Part shown: positions 32,804 to 45,436 of the stretch, piece after piece | Layout: each line of letters starts with the position of its first letter | How positions within the stretch are numbered: position 1 is the stretch's first letter | Origin: Nepenthes gracilis | Lineage: Eukaryota; Streptophyta; Magnoliopsida; Caryophyllales; Nepenthaceae | Length of the DNA stretch: 64,000 nucleotides | Assembly (NCBI GenBank): GCA_033239525.1 | Contig: BSYO01000004.1 | Coordinates: 14,856,037 to 14,920,036, forward strand | Direction: 5' to 3' | Translations under genes and position numbers: made by a program | The notes under the pieces: model-generated | The model's database searches: none | Seen by the model: the letters and a program-made list of their open reading frames with translations, nothing else | Told to the model about the DNA's origin: nothing

Positions 32804-34271
32804 TCAAAAATTATTTTGAAAATATGTTACAGGGCAATAGGGATGAATATGGCCAATAATGCCGCACCCATGGCCGGTATGTACAGACTTAGTGGGTTTC
32901 TTCATGACTTTTTGGCTATATGGATTAGGTAAAAGATTTAAGCCAAATCTTTTCTGGGCACGTTGAGGCACCGAGTGAGAGATTTTAAATGTGTTAATAT
33001 TTTGGTGTTGGATTTTCATGGTAGGAACAAAGAAAGTCTTAAGTTGCAGGCCATGTTGGGAAATTCTCTCAACATATCCCAACCCCTTTTTATTTTAAGT
33101 AACTTTCCCAAGCCCTAGCATATGGTGCAATTTTTTAGACCCATTTAAAAATTATTTTTAATCATTATGAGTAGACTCAAGATTAGATTCAAGAGTCGTG
33201 ATTTTTTCAGTAAAAGCGCTTTCTAGGTTCTCAACTTCTTAAACTTTTGTGTCTAATTCGGATTTTAGAGTTAATTTTTTTTTCAATTTTAGTCAATTTA
33301 TGCTTGAGTGGCACATTCATTTTCTTAATTGAAGGAATTTTTTAAATAATTTAACATAAGCATCCTGAAGATCATAGAGATCAGATTCTGACTAGTTCTT
33401 AGAGTTATTGGATAGCTTAAGACTTGCCCCTAAGCGATCATCATTTTTCACATATTGAGGTCATAAATGCCATATACTTGACAGGGTTATCTTCAGAGTA
33501 TTTTTCTGCCTCTTTTTCTTCGTCATCGCTCAATGTCACATTAGCTTTATAAGCTTGACCTTGTTGGCGTTTAAGGTTTGGGTATTCGGCACAATAATGA
33601 CCAAAACTTTTACACTCGTGAGATTAAACACTTTGGGTATTTTTAGATTTGGATTCTTTAAATTCACGTTGGCCTTTCTTATCAGATTTTAGAGTTTGTT
33701 TTAAATCCAAACTTGGTAAGTCAGATGAAGATTTATTTTTTTAAATTTTTTTAAAAATTTCTAACAAATGTGGTAAAATCTTCATCGCTATTTGACTTCT
33801 CATCAGAGTCACGATCTCTCTCTTGCCTAACGGATTTTAGGGCATTTGATTTTTGCTTCCTTAAGTATGGAAGTGTGTGTTCATAATTTTGGAGGTATCT
33901 TACAAGTTATTCGATCTTTATTTTATTAAGGTCTTTGCTTTCTTCGATAGCGATGACCTTAGGTCTAAATCGTTTTGGGAGTGATCTAAGAATTTTTCTA
34001 ATAATTCTATTTTTAGAAATTTGTTCTCCTAAATTAAACATGAAATTTACAATATCATTTAATTATGTATAGAATTCATCAGATGTCTCGTCATCTTTCA
34101 TTCGTATTTCTTTAAACCCAGTGGTAAGTATTTGTAATTTTCAATTTTTAACCAATTTAGTACTTTCTGGGTAATTTCAAGAATGTCCTAACCTTCTTTT
34201 GATGTCTCACATGTAGAAATGCATTTAAATTCTTCAAGTGACATAGCCATAAATATAGCATGTAAACCCTT
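32804..34271 (-). pseudogene. copia-type gag relic, unit 2 (interrupted)
   Basis: C-terminal and central gag in decayed frames. The knuckle region at 33082-32804 reads HGCGIIGHIHPYCP, with its first Cys lost, and the UBN2 region lies near 34200-33950. The gene is split by solo LTR B; its N-terminal part resumes at 37478-37850 (WASTQ-type region as shifted fragments). Units 1 and 3 show the uninterrupted order. Confidence 0.75.
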
Positions 34272-35369
34272 TGTGACGGAATGGATTTTTTTTTTTATCC
34301 TCAAAGCTTCCGTCAAACAGAAACACAATTGAAAACCCAACCAAACCAATTGGGTGCAACACAGGATCACAGATGCCATCTAGGACCATATACTTTTAAC
34401 CATAATAAGAAATGCGGAAGTTATTCTAATGCTTACGAAAGCATTCATATTCATTCCAAAATATTTATTTCCGAGTACATAGCCAAAATGTTTAACCATA
34501 AAAGTCTATCAAGTCATTACAATTAATATTTCTCCAAAATAAGCTTTCGAGGGCTTTAATCCTTCAGACAGGCTCAATTCATTCCAACTCGTCAGGCACA
34601 AGCTCTAAAGCTTCATCTGTAGGGGGAAAAACATAAAACAATGAGCCGAGGCCCAGCAAGGTACATGCATATGAACTGTAAAATGATGATGCAGACGGTC
34701 ATGTAACTGTGCAGAAATAGAATGGAAAATCAGAATGTAAACATGCTTGACATAATATACTTCAGAATCAGGAATCAGTACTCAGAAATCGGTAATCAGT
34801 AACCATTATAATCCAGAAAACAGCATCAGAAACTTCTCTTCTATTCAAACAATTCAGTCATCGGTGCGGAAAGGAAATCAGTACAATAATAACGGTACAG
34901 AACACGGTACAGAACAGAACAGAATCAGAACAGAATGGCATAAGAACAGAACGATATAGACCCTACCAGTATCCCCTACTAGCTAGGGGGCGAATAATCG
35001 AGGATAGATTGTGTTTAGTCCCCACAATCCAAGGCCTATCATGTCAGATCATGTCATGTATATCCCATCCCGAGGGATATCTGTACTGTGTGCCACCCAA
35101 AGGTCGGCCTATGTTCCTCCTGGCTTAACGCCCTTGAGGATAGGGCGGACCATGAATCGCTCCATGGACAGAGCTATCCTCGATTACCACCGTAAGTTCT
35201 AAGGCCTCACCCAAGAACTTACCTAGACTGTGATCAGTCTTAGGTCCCAAAATAACTGTTACGGAAATCATCTCTTTATCAAAAATCCCATTTTCGAAAT
35301 CAAACTTTCACAACACAATTTCCTCGGTACTGGTACATATATTTAGAAACAGTTATACTTGAGGCCGGT

Positions 35370-36350
35370 TTAGATTTTTATTCAGGGAAGGGCCGGAGCG
35401 TTTAAACTTAAAAGCCAGAGTTCTCTACGATGAAAGCCGGAGTTCTTTACGATGAAAGCTGGAGTTCTTATACAAGCCGGAGTTTTTCTTCTTATTTTCC
35501 TTAAGAGATGGAGTGCTTTTCACCACTGGACGGAGTGCTTTTCACTATCGGGGTGGAGTACTTTTTACACAAAGGTCGGAGTGCTTTTTCATTACAGGAC
35601 GGAGTACTTTTTATACAAGGGACGGAGCTCTTTTTTGGACGGAGTACTGTCAAAAGGACGGAGTGCTTTTTCATTAACAGGACGGAGTTCTTCAAAGGAC
35701 GGAGTACTTTTCTCAAGGGAACGGAGTGCTTTTTACTGAAAGCCAGAGTACATTTAAAAGCCGAAGTTCATTTCTCTTAAAGGGCGGAGTTCATTAAAGC
35801 CGGAGTTCATTTTAAGGACGGAGTTCTTTTTACATTAAGGGACGGAGCTCATTTTCTTATGCAAAGCCGGAGCTCATTTTTATCTTAAGGTGGGAGTTCA
35901 TTTCACATCAAGGGACGGAGCTCTTTTTGTCTTAAGGCGGGAGTTCATTTCACATCAAGGGACGGAGCTCTTTTTGTCTTAAGGCGGGAGTTCATTTCAC
36001 ATCAAGGGACGGAGCTCTTTTTATCTTATTAAGGCTGGAGTTCCTTTTTCTAACAAAAGGACGGAGTTCTTTTTCTCAGAAGCCGGAGTTCATTTTTAAT
36101 ACAATGCTGTGGTTTATTTCAGATTGAGGCCGGAGTTCAATTTACATTCGGGCCGGAGTGCTTTTGGGACGGAGTTCATTTTACTATCAGGACGGAGTGC
36201 ATTTTCATTAAATGGGACGGAGTTCATTTTAAATTGAGGCCACAGTTCCTTATAAAGCCGAAGCTCATTTTCATATTAAGGCGGGAGTTCGTTTAAGGCC
36301 AGAGTTCTTTTGGAGTACTTTTTCATCAAAAAGGACGGAACTCGTTTTAC
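35370..36350 (-). repeat. CGGAG-core degenerate array in LTR B
   Basis: About 1 kb of units such as AAGCCGGAGTTCTTT, AGGACGGAGTGCTTTTT, GGGACGGAGCTCATTTT and AAGGCGGGAGTTCATTTCAC. Three near-identical units of about 53 bp with CATCAAGGGACGGAGCTCTT run from 35895 to 36025. A second shorter array (36990-37400) lies on the U3 side of the TATA box. Confidence 0.9.
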
Positions 36351-36700
36351 ATTGCAGACGGTGGATATTCAATGCAGAAAGCAGGAACTTAAAAAGAGAG
36401 TACACTTCAACATTTCTCAAAACATGAGCTTAAAAGAAGAGCAGAGTACACTTACAATATACTTAAAGCATGAGCTTAAAACTGCATCCGAAGTAACTTG
36501 CAATAGAGCATGAATTTGGAAACATAGCAGATTATACTTGTAATGAACTTAAAAACGGCGTCCGAGGTACACTTGTCTGGATGGTGACTCAAAATTCTTC
36601 CCTCCTTGCCTGACAGTCGGTTGCCCAATATTACCGTCTGAAGTTTTTCCTTCCACCACTTCTTCCTTACTGCTTGCCTGGTTCACCAACCAGCGCAGAG

Positions 36701-36710
36701 TTTATATAGA
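36701..36710 (-). promoter_or_regulatory. TATA box of LTR B
   Basis: Plus strand TTTATATAGA (TCTATATAAA on the minus strand), flanked by conserved GGAGGGGTTTGGTGGGG-type sequence on the upstream side, as in copy C. Confidence 0.75.
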
Positions 36711-37532
36711 GGAGGGGTTTGGTGGGGGTAATTGGAGGAAGTAACTTACTCCTGTACTCCTTTGCAGACGGTAGGTGGGAGTAACTGGATTAGTTTACCT
36801 ACTCCATTTCGTCGCCGCCCAGTTAAATTCTAACTAAATAATAAAATTTGCCCTTTTCTTTAGTTGCCATCAATTTATTCCGGTCAACTTCCCTACTTAA
36901 AGCTGGTCAACGTAATATCCTCAATCCAGTCAACTCCTTTAAATCCGGTCAACTCTTCAATTTCGATCAACATCTTCAAATCCGGTCAATTTCTTCTTAA
37001 AGCCGGAGTGAACTAACCTAAAAGCCAGAGTTCATTCTGTCATAAAGGCTGGAGTGCGTAACTTAAAGGCCGAATTACTTAAAATGCCGGAGTTCTTTTA
37101 GACAGAGGCCGGAGTTCTTTAACAAAAGGCGGAGTTCAAAAGCCGGAGTTGTTTTTCCTCAAAAGTCGGAGCATATTAAAAACCGGAGTTCCCTTTTTTG
37201 ATACAAAACAGGATTTCATCTTCCATCTAAAATCGGAGTACATTTCCTCAAAAAGCCGAAGTACAGGAGTGCTCAAAGGCCAGAGTGCTTAAAAGCCGGA
37301 GTGCACGGAAGCCGGTGTGGTCAAAGCCGGAGTGCTCATTTTCTTATACAAAGCCGGACTTGATTTTTGCCTTAAGTAAACCGGACTGATTTCTTCACTT
37401 AGAAAACCGGACTGATTCTTTGATTATTTTGACTCGATGACTGGGATTTTCCATGCTTCAGAAGTTGGGTCGTTACACCCTTCCTGTTTCAGTTACATGC
37501 ATGAAGTTCATCTTTTGTCTATGAGGACAGAG

Positions 37533-37677
37533 TTTTTATGATCTTGTTCATGTTGATGCTCGGGGTATGCCCTAGCTCGTTGTTCTAAGTCTAAGTTGGC
37601 AAAACACTTAGAGTTAGAATATCATTTTTGTAATTTTTATTCCATTTAATTCATTAAACTTACTTACCAAAAAATAA
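37533..37677 (+). mobile_element. 5'-truncated LINE insertion (145 bp)
   Basis: The terminal 145 bp of the LINE at 13193-20235, including GATGCTCGGGGTATGCCCTA, ending CTTACTTACC plus a short A-tail. It is flanked by a perfect 16-bp duplication GTCTATGAGGACAGAG (37517-37532 and 37678-37693). The target is the gag relic of copia unit 2. Extreme 5' truncation with a long TSD is the classic product of target-primed reverse transcription. Confidence 0.95.
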
Positions 37678-37899
37678 GTCTATGAGGACAGAGCTTTCGG
37701 CTCATCGCCACTTTTGGGAGGGGTCCACATGGTTTGGGTGCTAGCCCACACGCGCTCATCCATAGATTTGAGGAAGGCTCTAATCCAAACCTTCCAATAG
37801 GCATAGTTGCTTCCATCAAAGAAGGGAGGTACGGAGAGAGAACCACTCTTATACATCTAGATCGGAGGTCACGGATCGGGGTAAGTCTCTAATACCAAT

Positions 37900-38909
37900 T
37901 AAAAAGGATGTTTCGTCCCAAATTATACAATAATATTTCAGCCCCGTACTAAATTAGCGGAAGCAGTAGAAAATTAAATATTCAATACACATAAAGAATA
38001 TTTATATCTAAATGTTACGAGCAATATGAGTATAAAAACAAAGCAATAGTAATAATAAAAAGACAATCTTATTAGTGACGAAGGAAAAACTCGATACCCA
38101 CGGCGATCGAGAAAAATCTACCGGGCTTTAACGATCAGGGAAGAAATGCACTATGAAAATCAACTTATAGATCGGGTGATAATGACGTGCTAACTTAGCT
38201 AACTTACTCTAGTCTTGTGATCCCCACCAATGAACTCATTGTATTTGTACACGGTAATAGAACTAGATGCCTTCCGGTTTTCATGTCAATCTTTCCTCTC
38301 ATGCCACTTAAATTGCCGAACACGACTGGATCCCCTTCTTCAATGTACCGATGTCACCAACCAAGGTAGAAGGGTAGAGGTGATGGATTGATAAAGAGAA
38401 AATGGTGAGAAAACTGCTAGCATAGGAAACACAATGATGAAAGATCGGTTTTCTCATTTTGGAGCAAGATTAAAGAGTGGGAAATGATTTTTATCTTAAG
38501 TGGGATGGCTCCAAATGCATGAATCAAGAGTTAGCGCAACTGGAAATAAGGAGCATATATATGGAGGGCTCGAAAAAATGGGTTTAACAATTTGCTCGTC
38601 GCAACGGCACTCGAGAGCGCAGCGAGCGCACCGAGGGTTTCATGAGAAACCCTATGTGCGCTTGAGTGGGACGGAGGCGAGCAGCGAGAGGAGGGTTTCT
38701 GGAATTTGTGCTCGAGCACGGCCAGTGCAGGGCTTTGGGATTTTGGGCTTGAGTGGTTTGAGAGCTCACGGCGAGCATGGTAGTTCTAGAAGCTGGAACG
38801 GACACCTATGGAAATATGTTGATGCATCACTTTGATGAAACAAAGCCCGATATTGACACATGATTTCATATGATCACAGAATACGCCAATCATAAAAATG
38901 ACCCTAACA
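37900..38909 (-). repeat. copia array LTR3
   Basis: Edges are TAAAAAGGATG on the left and ACCCTAACA on the right. A TATA-like CATATATATGG lies near 38552-38562, with the GC-rich island at 38595-38800. Confidence 0.85.
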
Positions 38910-39674
38910 ATCTCCTCCCTTGACAATTCCGTAACAAAACACATAAGGAAAAAAATACAATTAAAGTACGGGTTCAGACACCACAGAGATAGAACCCGTG
39001 TACATAAAAATTTACACCTACTGAGAAATAAAAATAATATAATAAGAAAATATAAAAATTTACACTAGCACTGTTGTGTCGATACTTCTACTGCCACGTC
39101 GATATTATAATTGTGTTGTTTGGTCAAACAAGGTTAGTACAAAAAGGCATAATACAGGTTGATATAACAAAACGGTAACAATAGAAGAAGAAAATAACAT
39201 GCATCAGCAAAAAGGATAAATGACAAGATAGTAGAAAATATAAAGTCAGCAAAAGAAATACAAGCAGCACAAAAATCCAAGAAGAACTCCTCACAAGCAT
39301 AACAATGTCTCTCCCTAACATAAAGAATAACATCTCCCCCTAAAGTACATAGGGTCTCTCCCTAAGGCTAAGGCAGGAATCTACTCCCCCTTAGAAAACT
39401 ACTCCTCCTAAAAATAAAAACTATTCCTCCTTTTTGTCACAGATGACCAAAGGATAATAGAGCTCACTCTTCTTGATCCACATTTTCTTACCACATTTTA
39501 TCATTTTGGTTAAATGTGTCACTTGATCTTTTAGAAGGTGAATATGATTAATAAGATTTTTTGTCATTGATTTTTGTCCAAATTTATTTCAAAAAGATGT
39601 TATAGGGCAACAGGGATGAATATGACCAATAATGCCGCACCCATGGCAAGAAGGTACAGACTTAGTGGGTCTGT

Positions 39675-41277
39675 TCATGACTTTTGGCTATATGGATTAG
39701 GCAAAGGATTTAAGCTAAATCTTTTCTTGACACGTTGAGGCACCGATTGAGAGATTTTAAATGTGTTAATATTTTGGTGTGCGATTTTCATGGTGGGAAC
39801 AAAGAAAGTCTTAGGTTGCAGGTCGTGTTGGAAAATTCGCTCAACATATGCCAAACCCTTTTTATTTTCAATAACTTTCCCAAGCCCTAGCATATGGTCC
39901 AATTTGTTAGACCCATTTAAAAATTATTTCAAATCATTACGAGTATACTCAAGATCAAATTCAAGAGTCGTGATTTTTTCAGTAAAAGAGCTTTTCAGGT
40001 TCTCAACTTCTTAAACTTTTGTGTCTAACACGGATTTTAGAGCTAATTTTTCTTTTTTCATTTTAGTCAATTTGTGTTTGAGTGACACATTCGTCTTCTT
40101 AACTTAGAGGCATTCTTTAAATAATTTGTCATAAGCATCCTGAATGTTATACAGATTAGATGCTAACTCGTTCTCAGAGTCATCGGATAGCTTAAGACTT
40201 GTCTCTAAGAGATCATCATTTTCACATATTGAGGTCATAAAGGCCATGTACTTGATTTGGCCATCTTCAGAGCATTTTTTAGCCTCTTATTCTTCATCAT
40301 CGCTCAATGTCACATTAGCTTTATAGGCTTGACCATGTTAGCGTTTAAGGTTTGGGCATTGGATACAATAATGACCAAAACCTTTACACTTGTAGCATTG
40401 AACACTTTGGGTATTTTTAGATTTTGGATTATTTAAATTCACGTCGGCCTTTCTTATCAGATTTTAGAGTTCATTTTAAATCCAAACTTGGTAAGTCGGA
40501 TGAAAATTTATTTTTCTTTAAAATTTTTTTAAAATTTCTAACAAATATGATAAAATCTTCATTGCTATTTGACTTCTCATCGGAGTCACGATCTCTCTAT
40601 TCCCTAAAGGATTTCAGGACAATTGATTTTTGCTTCTTTAATTGTGAAAGTATGTGCTCATAAATTTGGAGGGATCCTATAAGTTTTTCAATCTTCATTT
40701 TATCAAGGTCTTTGCTTTCTTCGATAGCGGTGACCTTAGGTATAAATCGTTTAATGAGTGATCTAAGAACTTTTCTAACAATTCTATTTTTACGGATTCG
40801 TTCTTCTAAATTAAACGTGAAATTCACAATATCATTTAATTGTGCATAAAATTCATCAAATGTCTCGTCATCTTTCATTTGTATTTCTTCGAACCTAGTG
40901 GTAAGAATTTGTAATTTTGAATTTTTAACCAATTTAGTACATTCGTGGGTATCTTCAAGAATGTCCCAAGCTTCTTTTGATGTCTCACACATAGAAATGC
41001 GCTTAAATTCTTCAGGTGACACAGCCATAAATATAGCATGTAAACCCTAACTGTTCCAATTTCATGTATCAAGTTCATCTTTCGTTCATGAGGATAGAGC
41101 TTTCGGCTCATCACAACTTTTGGGTGGGGTCCATACGGTTTGGGTGCTAGCCCACACACACTCATCCATAGATTTAAGGAAGGCTCTCATCCAAACCTTC
41201 CAATAGGCATAGTTTCTCCCATAAAAAAGGAAGTTACGGAGAGAGAAACACTCGTATACATCTAGATTGGGGGTCAT
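39675..41277 (-). pseudogene. copia-type gag relic, unit 3 (best preserved)
   Basis: The N-terminal block (41277-41086) has NYAYWKVWMRAFLKSM and WASTQTVWTPPKS. The UBN2-like block (41028-40597) is one open run of 143 codons with MAVSPEEFKRISMCETSKEA, DILEDTHECTKLVKN, RNRIVRKVLRSL and KIEKLIGSLQIYE. The downstream knuckle region and DHMLGLGKVIENKKGLAYVE (39902-39675) lie in other frames. No pol follows. The UBN2/DUF4219-type gag identifies it as Ty1/copia-like. Confidence 0.82.
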
Positions 41278-41304
41278 GGATCGGGGGAAGTCTCTGATAC
41301 CAAT

Positions 41305-42309
41305 TAAAAAAGGATGTTTCGTCCCAAATTATATAATAATGTTTCAACCCCGTACTAGATTAGCAGAAGTAGTACAAAATACAATATTTAATATATGTAA
41401 AGAATATTTATATCTAAATATTACAAGCAATATGAGTATAAAAATAAAGCAATAGTAATAATAAAAAGATAATCTTTTTGGTGACGAAGGAAAAACTTGA
41501 TACTCATGATAATCGAGAAAAATCCTCCGGGTTTCAAAGACTAGGGAAGAAATGTACTATGAAAATCAACATATAGACCGGGTGGTAACGATGCGCTAAC
41601 CTAACCGATTTACTCCCGTCTTGTGATCCCTACCAAATAATTCCTTGGATTTGCCCACGGTAATGGAACCGGATGCCTTACGATTTTCATGTCAATCTTT
41701 CCTCTTGTGCCACTTGAATTTCCAAACACGATCAAATCCCCTTCTTGAACGTACTGACATCACCGACAAAAGTAGAATGGTAGAGGTGATGGATTGATAA
41801 AGAGAAAGTTTTGAGAAAACCGCTAGCACATGACACACAATGATGAAAGATCAGTTTTCTCAATTTGGAGCAAGATTAAAGAGTGGGAAATGATTTTTCT
41901 CTCAAGTGTGATGGCTCCAAATGCATGAATCAAGAGTTAGGGCAACTAAAAATAAGGAGCATATATATAGAGGGATCAAAAAACGGGTTTAAAAGTTTGC
42001 CCGTTGCCGCGGCGCTCTAGCGCACGGCAAGTACACCGAGGGTTTCATGAGAAACCCTATTTGTGCTCAAGCGGGACAAGGTGATCAGTGAGCGGAGGGT
42101 TTCTAAAATATTTGAGCACAGCGAGCGCAGGGCTTCAGGATTTTGGGCTTAAGCGGGTGGAGAGCTCACGGCGAGCACGATACTCCTGGAAGCCGGAACG
42201 GATAGCGATGAAAATATATTGATGAGACACTTTGACAAAACACAGCCCAATATCGACATATGATTACAAATAGTCATGTAATATGTCAATCATAAAAATA
42301 ACCCTAACA
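41305..42309 (-). repeat. copia array LTR4
   Basis: Outer 5' LTR of the array: left edge TAAAAAAGGATG, right edge ACCCTAACA. It holds the TATA region CATATATATAGAGGG (41960-41974). Upstream on the minus strand it has GGCGCTCTAGCGC (42011-42023), identical to a 13-mer in the U3 of element I. Confidence 0.87.
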
Positions 42310-42804
42310 TGCTAGAGGAGACTTATCGGGCTTCGAAGACTTAGAATTTTAGAATGTAATTGATGTAATGAAATATAAATAGTCAAGTTAGATTAATACT
42401 ATGTATTAATTATGACATGATATTTATTATTATGGATTATTGTTATACTTCTGCAGGTTATTTATGGACTAGTTATACTTCTGTAGTTTTAACTTTAGAT
42501 TTGTTTAGATCTAGATGACATCTCTATTTAGGTCCATCGTAGTAGTTAAGAAGTACTGTGTTGGAGCCATGTATGATGTGGCATTTATTGGTCCTGTGTG
42601 TGTATTGTGGAGTAAGTTTTAAAATCTAGATATTTATATGTTTGTATAGGTTTAATTAAGTAGGATGTATGTATGGTTTTTGTCCACTTTTAGAGAAAAT
42701 TTTGTTCGATTTTCTGTAAAAATTTATGCTATTTAAATTATAAGTATTAGTTTTATGTGATTATTGGCAGAGGTTATTAGAAAAAAATAACTCATTCTGT
42801 GACA
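42310..42804 (+). repeat. element II 5' LTR, part 2
   Basis: Begins TGCTAGAGGAGACTTATC (the first five bases are the copia target duplication) and matches 47602-48095. It ends CATTCTGTGACA before the primer site. Confidence 0.85.
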
Positions 42805-42806
42805 GT

Positions 42807-42818
42807 TGGTATCAGAAA
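42807..42818 (+). promoter_or_regulatory. primer-binding site of element II
   Basis: TGGTATCAGAAA follows the LTR after two bases. It matches TGGTATCAGAGC at ten of twelve positions. Confidence 0.85.
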
Positions 42819-45430
42819 AAAGAGATGCCTTATGTTTGATTTTAATCATATGCGAAAGTTTAGGATAGATTAAGATTGATCAAATAAGTAGAAGTAGGTG
42901 TATGAAGATTAAATTAGAATAGATAGTCTTGGTTATTCCGGTTGGCTAGCTTATACTTGAATAATGTTAGAGATAGAGGATGAGTTTTGTTGTCTGGCTC
43001 CTGCGTCCTAGATAATGTTCTAAGAATAGTTTAACCGCGTGATTGCCTTCAGATATGATATAAGTAGCCGTTATGACTCCGAGGTAAAGGTCCATTCATG
43101 GCATTGGTCAACTGTGAAGTTAAGAGGAGCTGTAGGGAGGCACCTTGAGGTTCAAATTTGATTGGTGCTGAATTAATGCTTAAGTTGGTTGGCTTTGATT
43201 CGAGGCCTAAGTTGACTTTGGATTAGAATTTGGGTTTGATTTGTTCTGAGTTGAGATTCTCAGGCTAGTAACTCGTTAAGAAGGGGATGCTTAGTCAACC
43301 TATCAAGTATGACAAATAAGGTAGACTTGGAGTCGATTTTCGGTGTAATGAATTTAAGAATATCAAACTACGATGGATTTGGTAAGTGTTTGAACGTCAA
43401 AATTTTTGAACGGTACAAATCCTGTAGAAATTAAAAAAGGTATTCGTAGATGTTGGTGTGAGTTGTGTTGGTAAGATAATATGCTTTGTAATCAGGTTAT
43501 AAATTTAGAATATGGGGCATAGTTGATTGAGTGGAGAGGTAGATGGTTTGATAAGTGGACAATAGGTAATTCATGAGATCTGTTGCAATACTTGATGTCA
43601 CTTAAGGATAATCAAAAATTGCGCCTACGGTAGCCTTAAAAATTAAGGTAAAGCCATTATCAGTTCTGGCAATGCCAATTGGGTTTTGGAGGTTCGTTGG
43701 TATTTTAGGATTTTTATATATTGGATCTTCTGGTCTTAATTAGATCAATTTCGTGATGACCTCATGGATGAGTCCAAGGAAACATAGGGAGTATGCACTT
43801 TGTTTGAGTATTGTGTTATGGGTCGAGAATGGTTGTTACACGAATGCCCGATTGAGAAAGAGAACGTGAGTTTATTTCAAGGAAAAAGCTCTGTTGAGCA
43901 TGTGACTATTTGATAATATGATTTTGAATTCATGGGACTTTAAGTAGTGACTAATTGGGATGACCGATTAGTGTCATGGAGGTGCGTGGTCGACTTGGGT
44001 TTAACCGAATCTATTAAGTGATTTGACAAGTATTCCTCGACGATTGCAGTGTCTGTGAGACGTTTGGTTTAGGAGAGGTCTGTAATCGTTAGAACGAGAT
44101 ATGAAAAGGTAGTTTTTGGGGAATGAAAAGGGGTCAACTGACATCCATGTCATTTGGATTAACCCCCGATAAGTCTGGTAAGTTATCACAGAGTATAATG
44201 CTTTTGAGGAATGTTAGAATTATGTTATCCTTGTATTGTAGTAGGTGCCTACCCTTTAATCAAGTGGGAGAGAGACCCATAATTTGAGTCTTCTTCACCG
44301 ATAGCTGGGGATAGCCGATGAGATCCTCGCTTTGAGGGTTTATAGATATTTCTTTTGGAGATAACTATTGTCTAATTATTTCAAGGACTAGAATAGTTGT
44401 ATTATAAGGAAAAGATGATCTTATGATATTGCAAGTGGATAGATCGGTTTAAGAATTGTGAGGATGAACCTCGATATCTTTTAAGGAAAGTGAATATTAG
44501 TACTGACAATTGATTTTGGGAGTCTTCGGATTTAATATGCCTTTAATGCTCCACACGGAATACTTATTTTTTATTCTAAGAAGAAATTATATTTGAAGCA
44601 TTAAGGATAATCATAAAATGAGAAGTCTTTATGGTTTTATCTCAGGACAATTTCGAAGATCCACTCCCTATAATTATGGAGGACAAATGAGGAATAAATT
44701 AGTTGGCTCATTGGTATGCCAACGAGATCCTAAAGTTGCTAAGTAATTGGGTTTTGAGAATTTGGGTGATGGCCTAAAGCTATATTGAATCCTTGGGTAA
44801 CCGTCATGATGGTAATTTCTAAATTTTTTATCACTTGAGATTTGTTTTCTATTTGAGGTTTATGCCAAAATTTTAACTGAAACTTGACCAGAAAATTTTG
44901 GGTGTTAAGTTAAATTTGATATAGTAAAGAATTGTAACCGGACGACTCATAGTTAGGTAATTAATCAGAGTTTCCTAGCGGACATGTGGTGAACCCCCAT
45001 TTTTTAAGGTTACATTTGAGGTTTGGGAAGAATGCTCATTTTTGAGGCTTAGTGTAAATTGAAGTAGGAATTTTCAGCCGAGTAAGTATTTGAGCCAAGT
45101 TGAAGGGAGTTAATAGATATGGGTTGCCCTCAAACTTGGTAGTGTAGTGTAAAATCCCCCAGGTACCATAAATTATGGAAGTAAATATGTGATCGTGTTG
45201 AGTCATTGTTGGGAGATTAAGAATTTGTCTTCTAATGAGATTTCAATTTAGGTTTTGACAGGACAAACCAGGTAAGAAGGACCAAAACAATTCAGATGGT
45301 TGAAATTTTTTGGGGTAATCGTTTAATCAAGGAGGTGACTTAGGAATGTTAGAGAGAATCTAAAAGATTACCTTCGATTATGGAATTTCGAGGTTCGTTA
45401 GATTTTGAGGATGAAATTTCTATAAGTAGC
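42819..45430 (+). pseudogene. internal region of element II, decayed gypsy relic
   Basis: About 2.6 kb parallel to the internal region of element I and without long frames. The end (from 45290) reads IQMVEIFWGNRLIKEVT, then after two stops SLDFEDEISI, the integrase C-terminal tail of Ty3/gypsy pol. Near 45147-45254 it carries about 108 bp absent from element I, beginning TGTAGTGTAAAATCCCCCAG. A weak polypurine stretch (AAGTAGCAAAGAA) precedes the 3' LTR. No gag, protease or RT was recognised. Confidence 0.68.
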
Positions 45431-45436
45431 AAAGAA

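Larger units (their letters stand above)
34272..37477 (-). mobile_element. solo LTR 'B' of the giant-LTR family
   Basis: A 3.2-kb insertion in the gag relic of copia unit 2 with the perfect duplication CCCTT (34267-34271 and 37478-37482). The plus strand begins TGTGACGG and ends CGTTACA, so it is inverted relative to copy A. Read on the minus strand it has U3 repeats (37440-36990), GGTCAAC motifs (36890-36985), TATA (36710-36701), the CGGAG array (36350-35370), the minisatellite-equivalent segment (about 35170-34985) and the U5 hairpin end. No internal region remains. Confidence 0.92.
27788..42309 (-). mobile_element. tandem array of gag-only Ty1/copia-like element
   Basis: Minus-strand array LTR1-internal1-LTR2-internal2-LTR3-internal3-LTR4. 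The LTRs (27788-28798, 31169-32177, 37900-38909, 41305-42309) are all close to 1.01 kb. Each internal region has a tRNA primer site at its right edge and gag relics only. The array sits in the element II LTR with degenerate target repeats AGTTA (27783-27787) and TGCTA (42310-42314). The 3' LTR of II reads TTTTGCTAGAGG uninterrupted (47598). A normal insertion has two LTRs, so extra units imply unequal recombination or repeated insertion. Runs of AGGGGGAGA before each 3' LTR resemble the Maximus/SIRE lineage. Confidence 0.85.
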
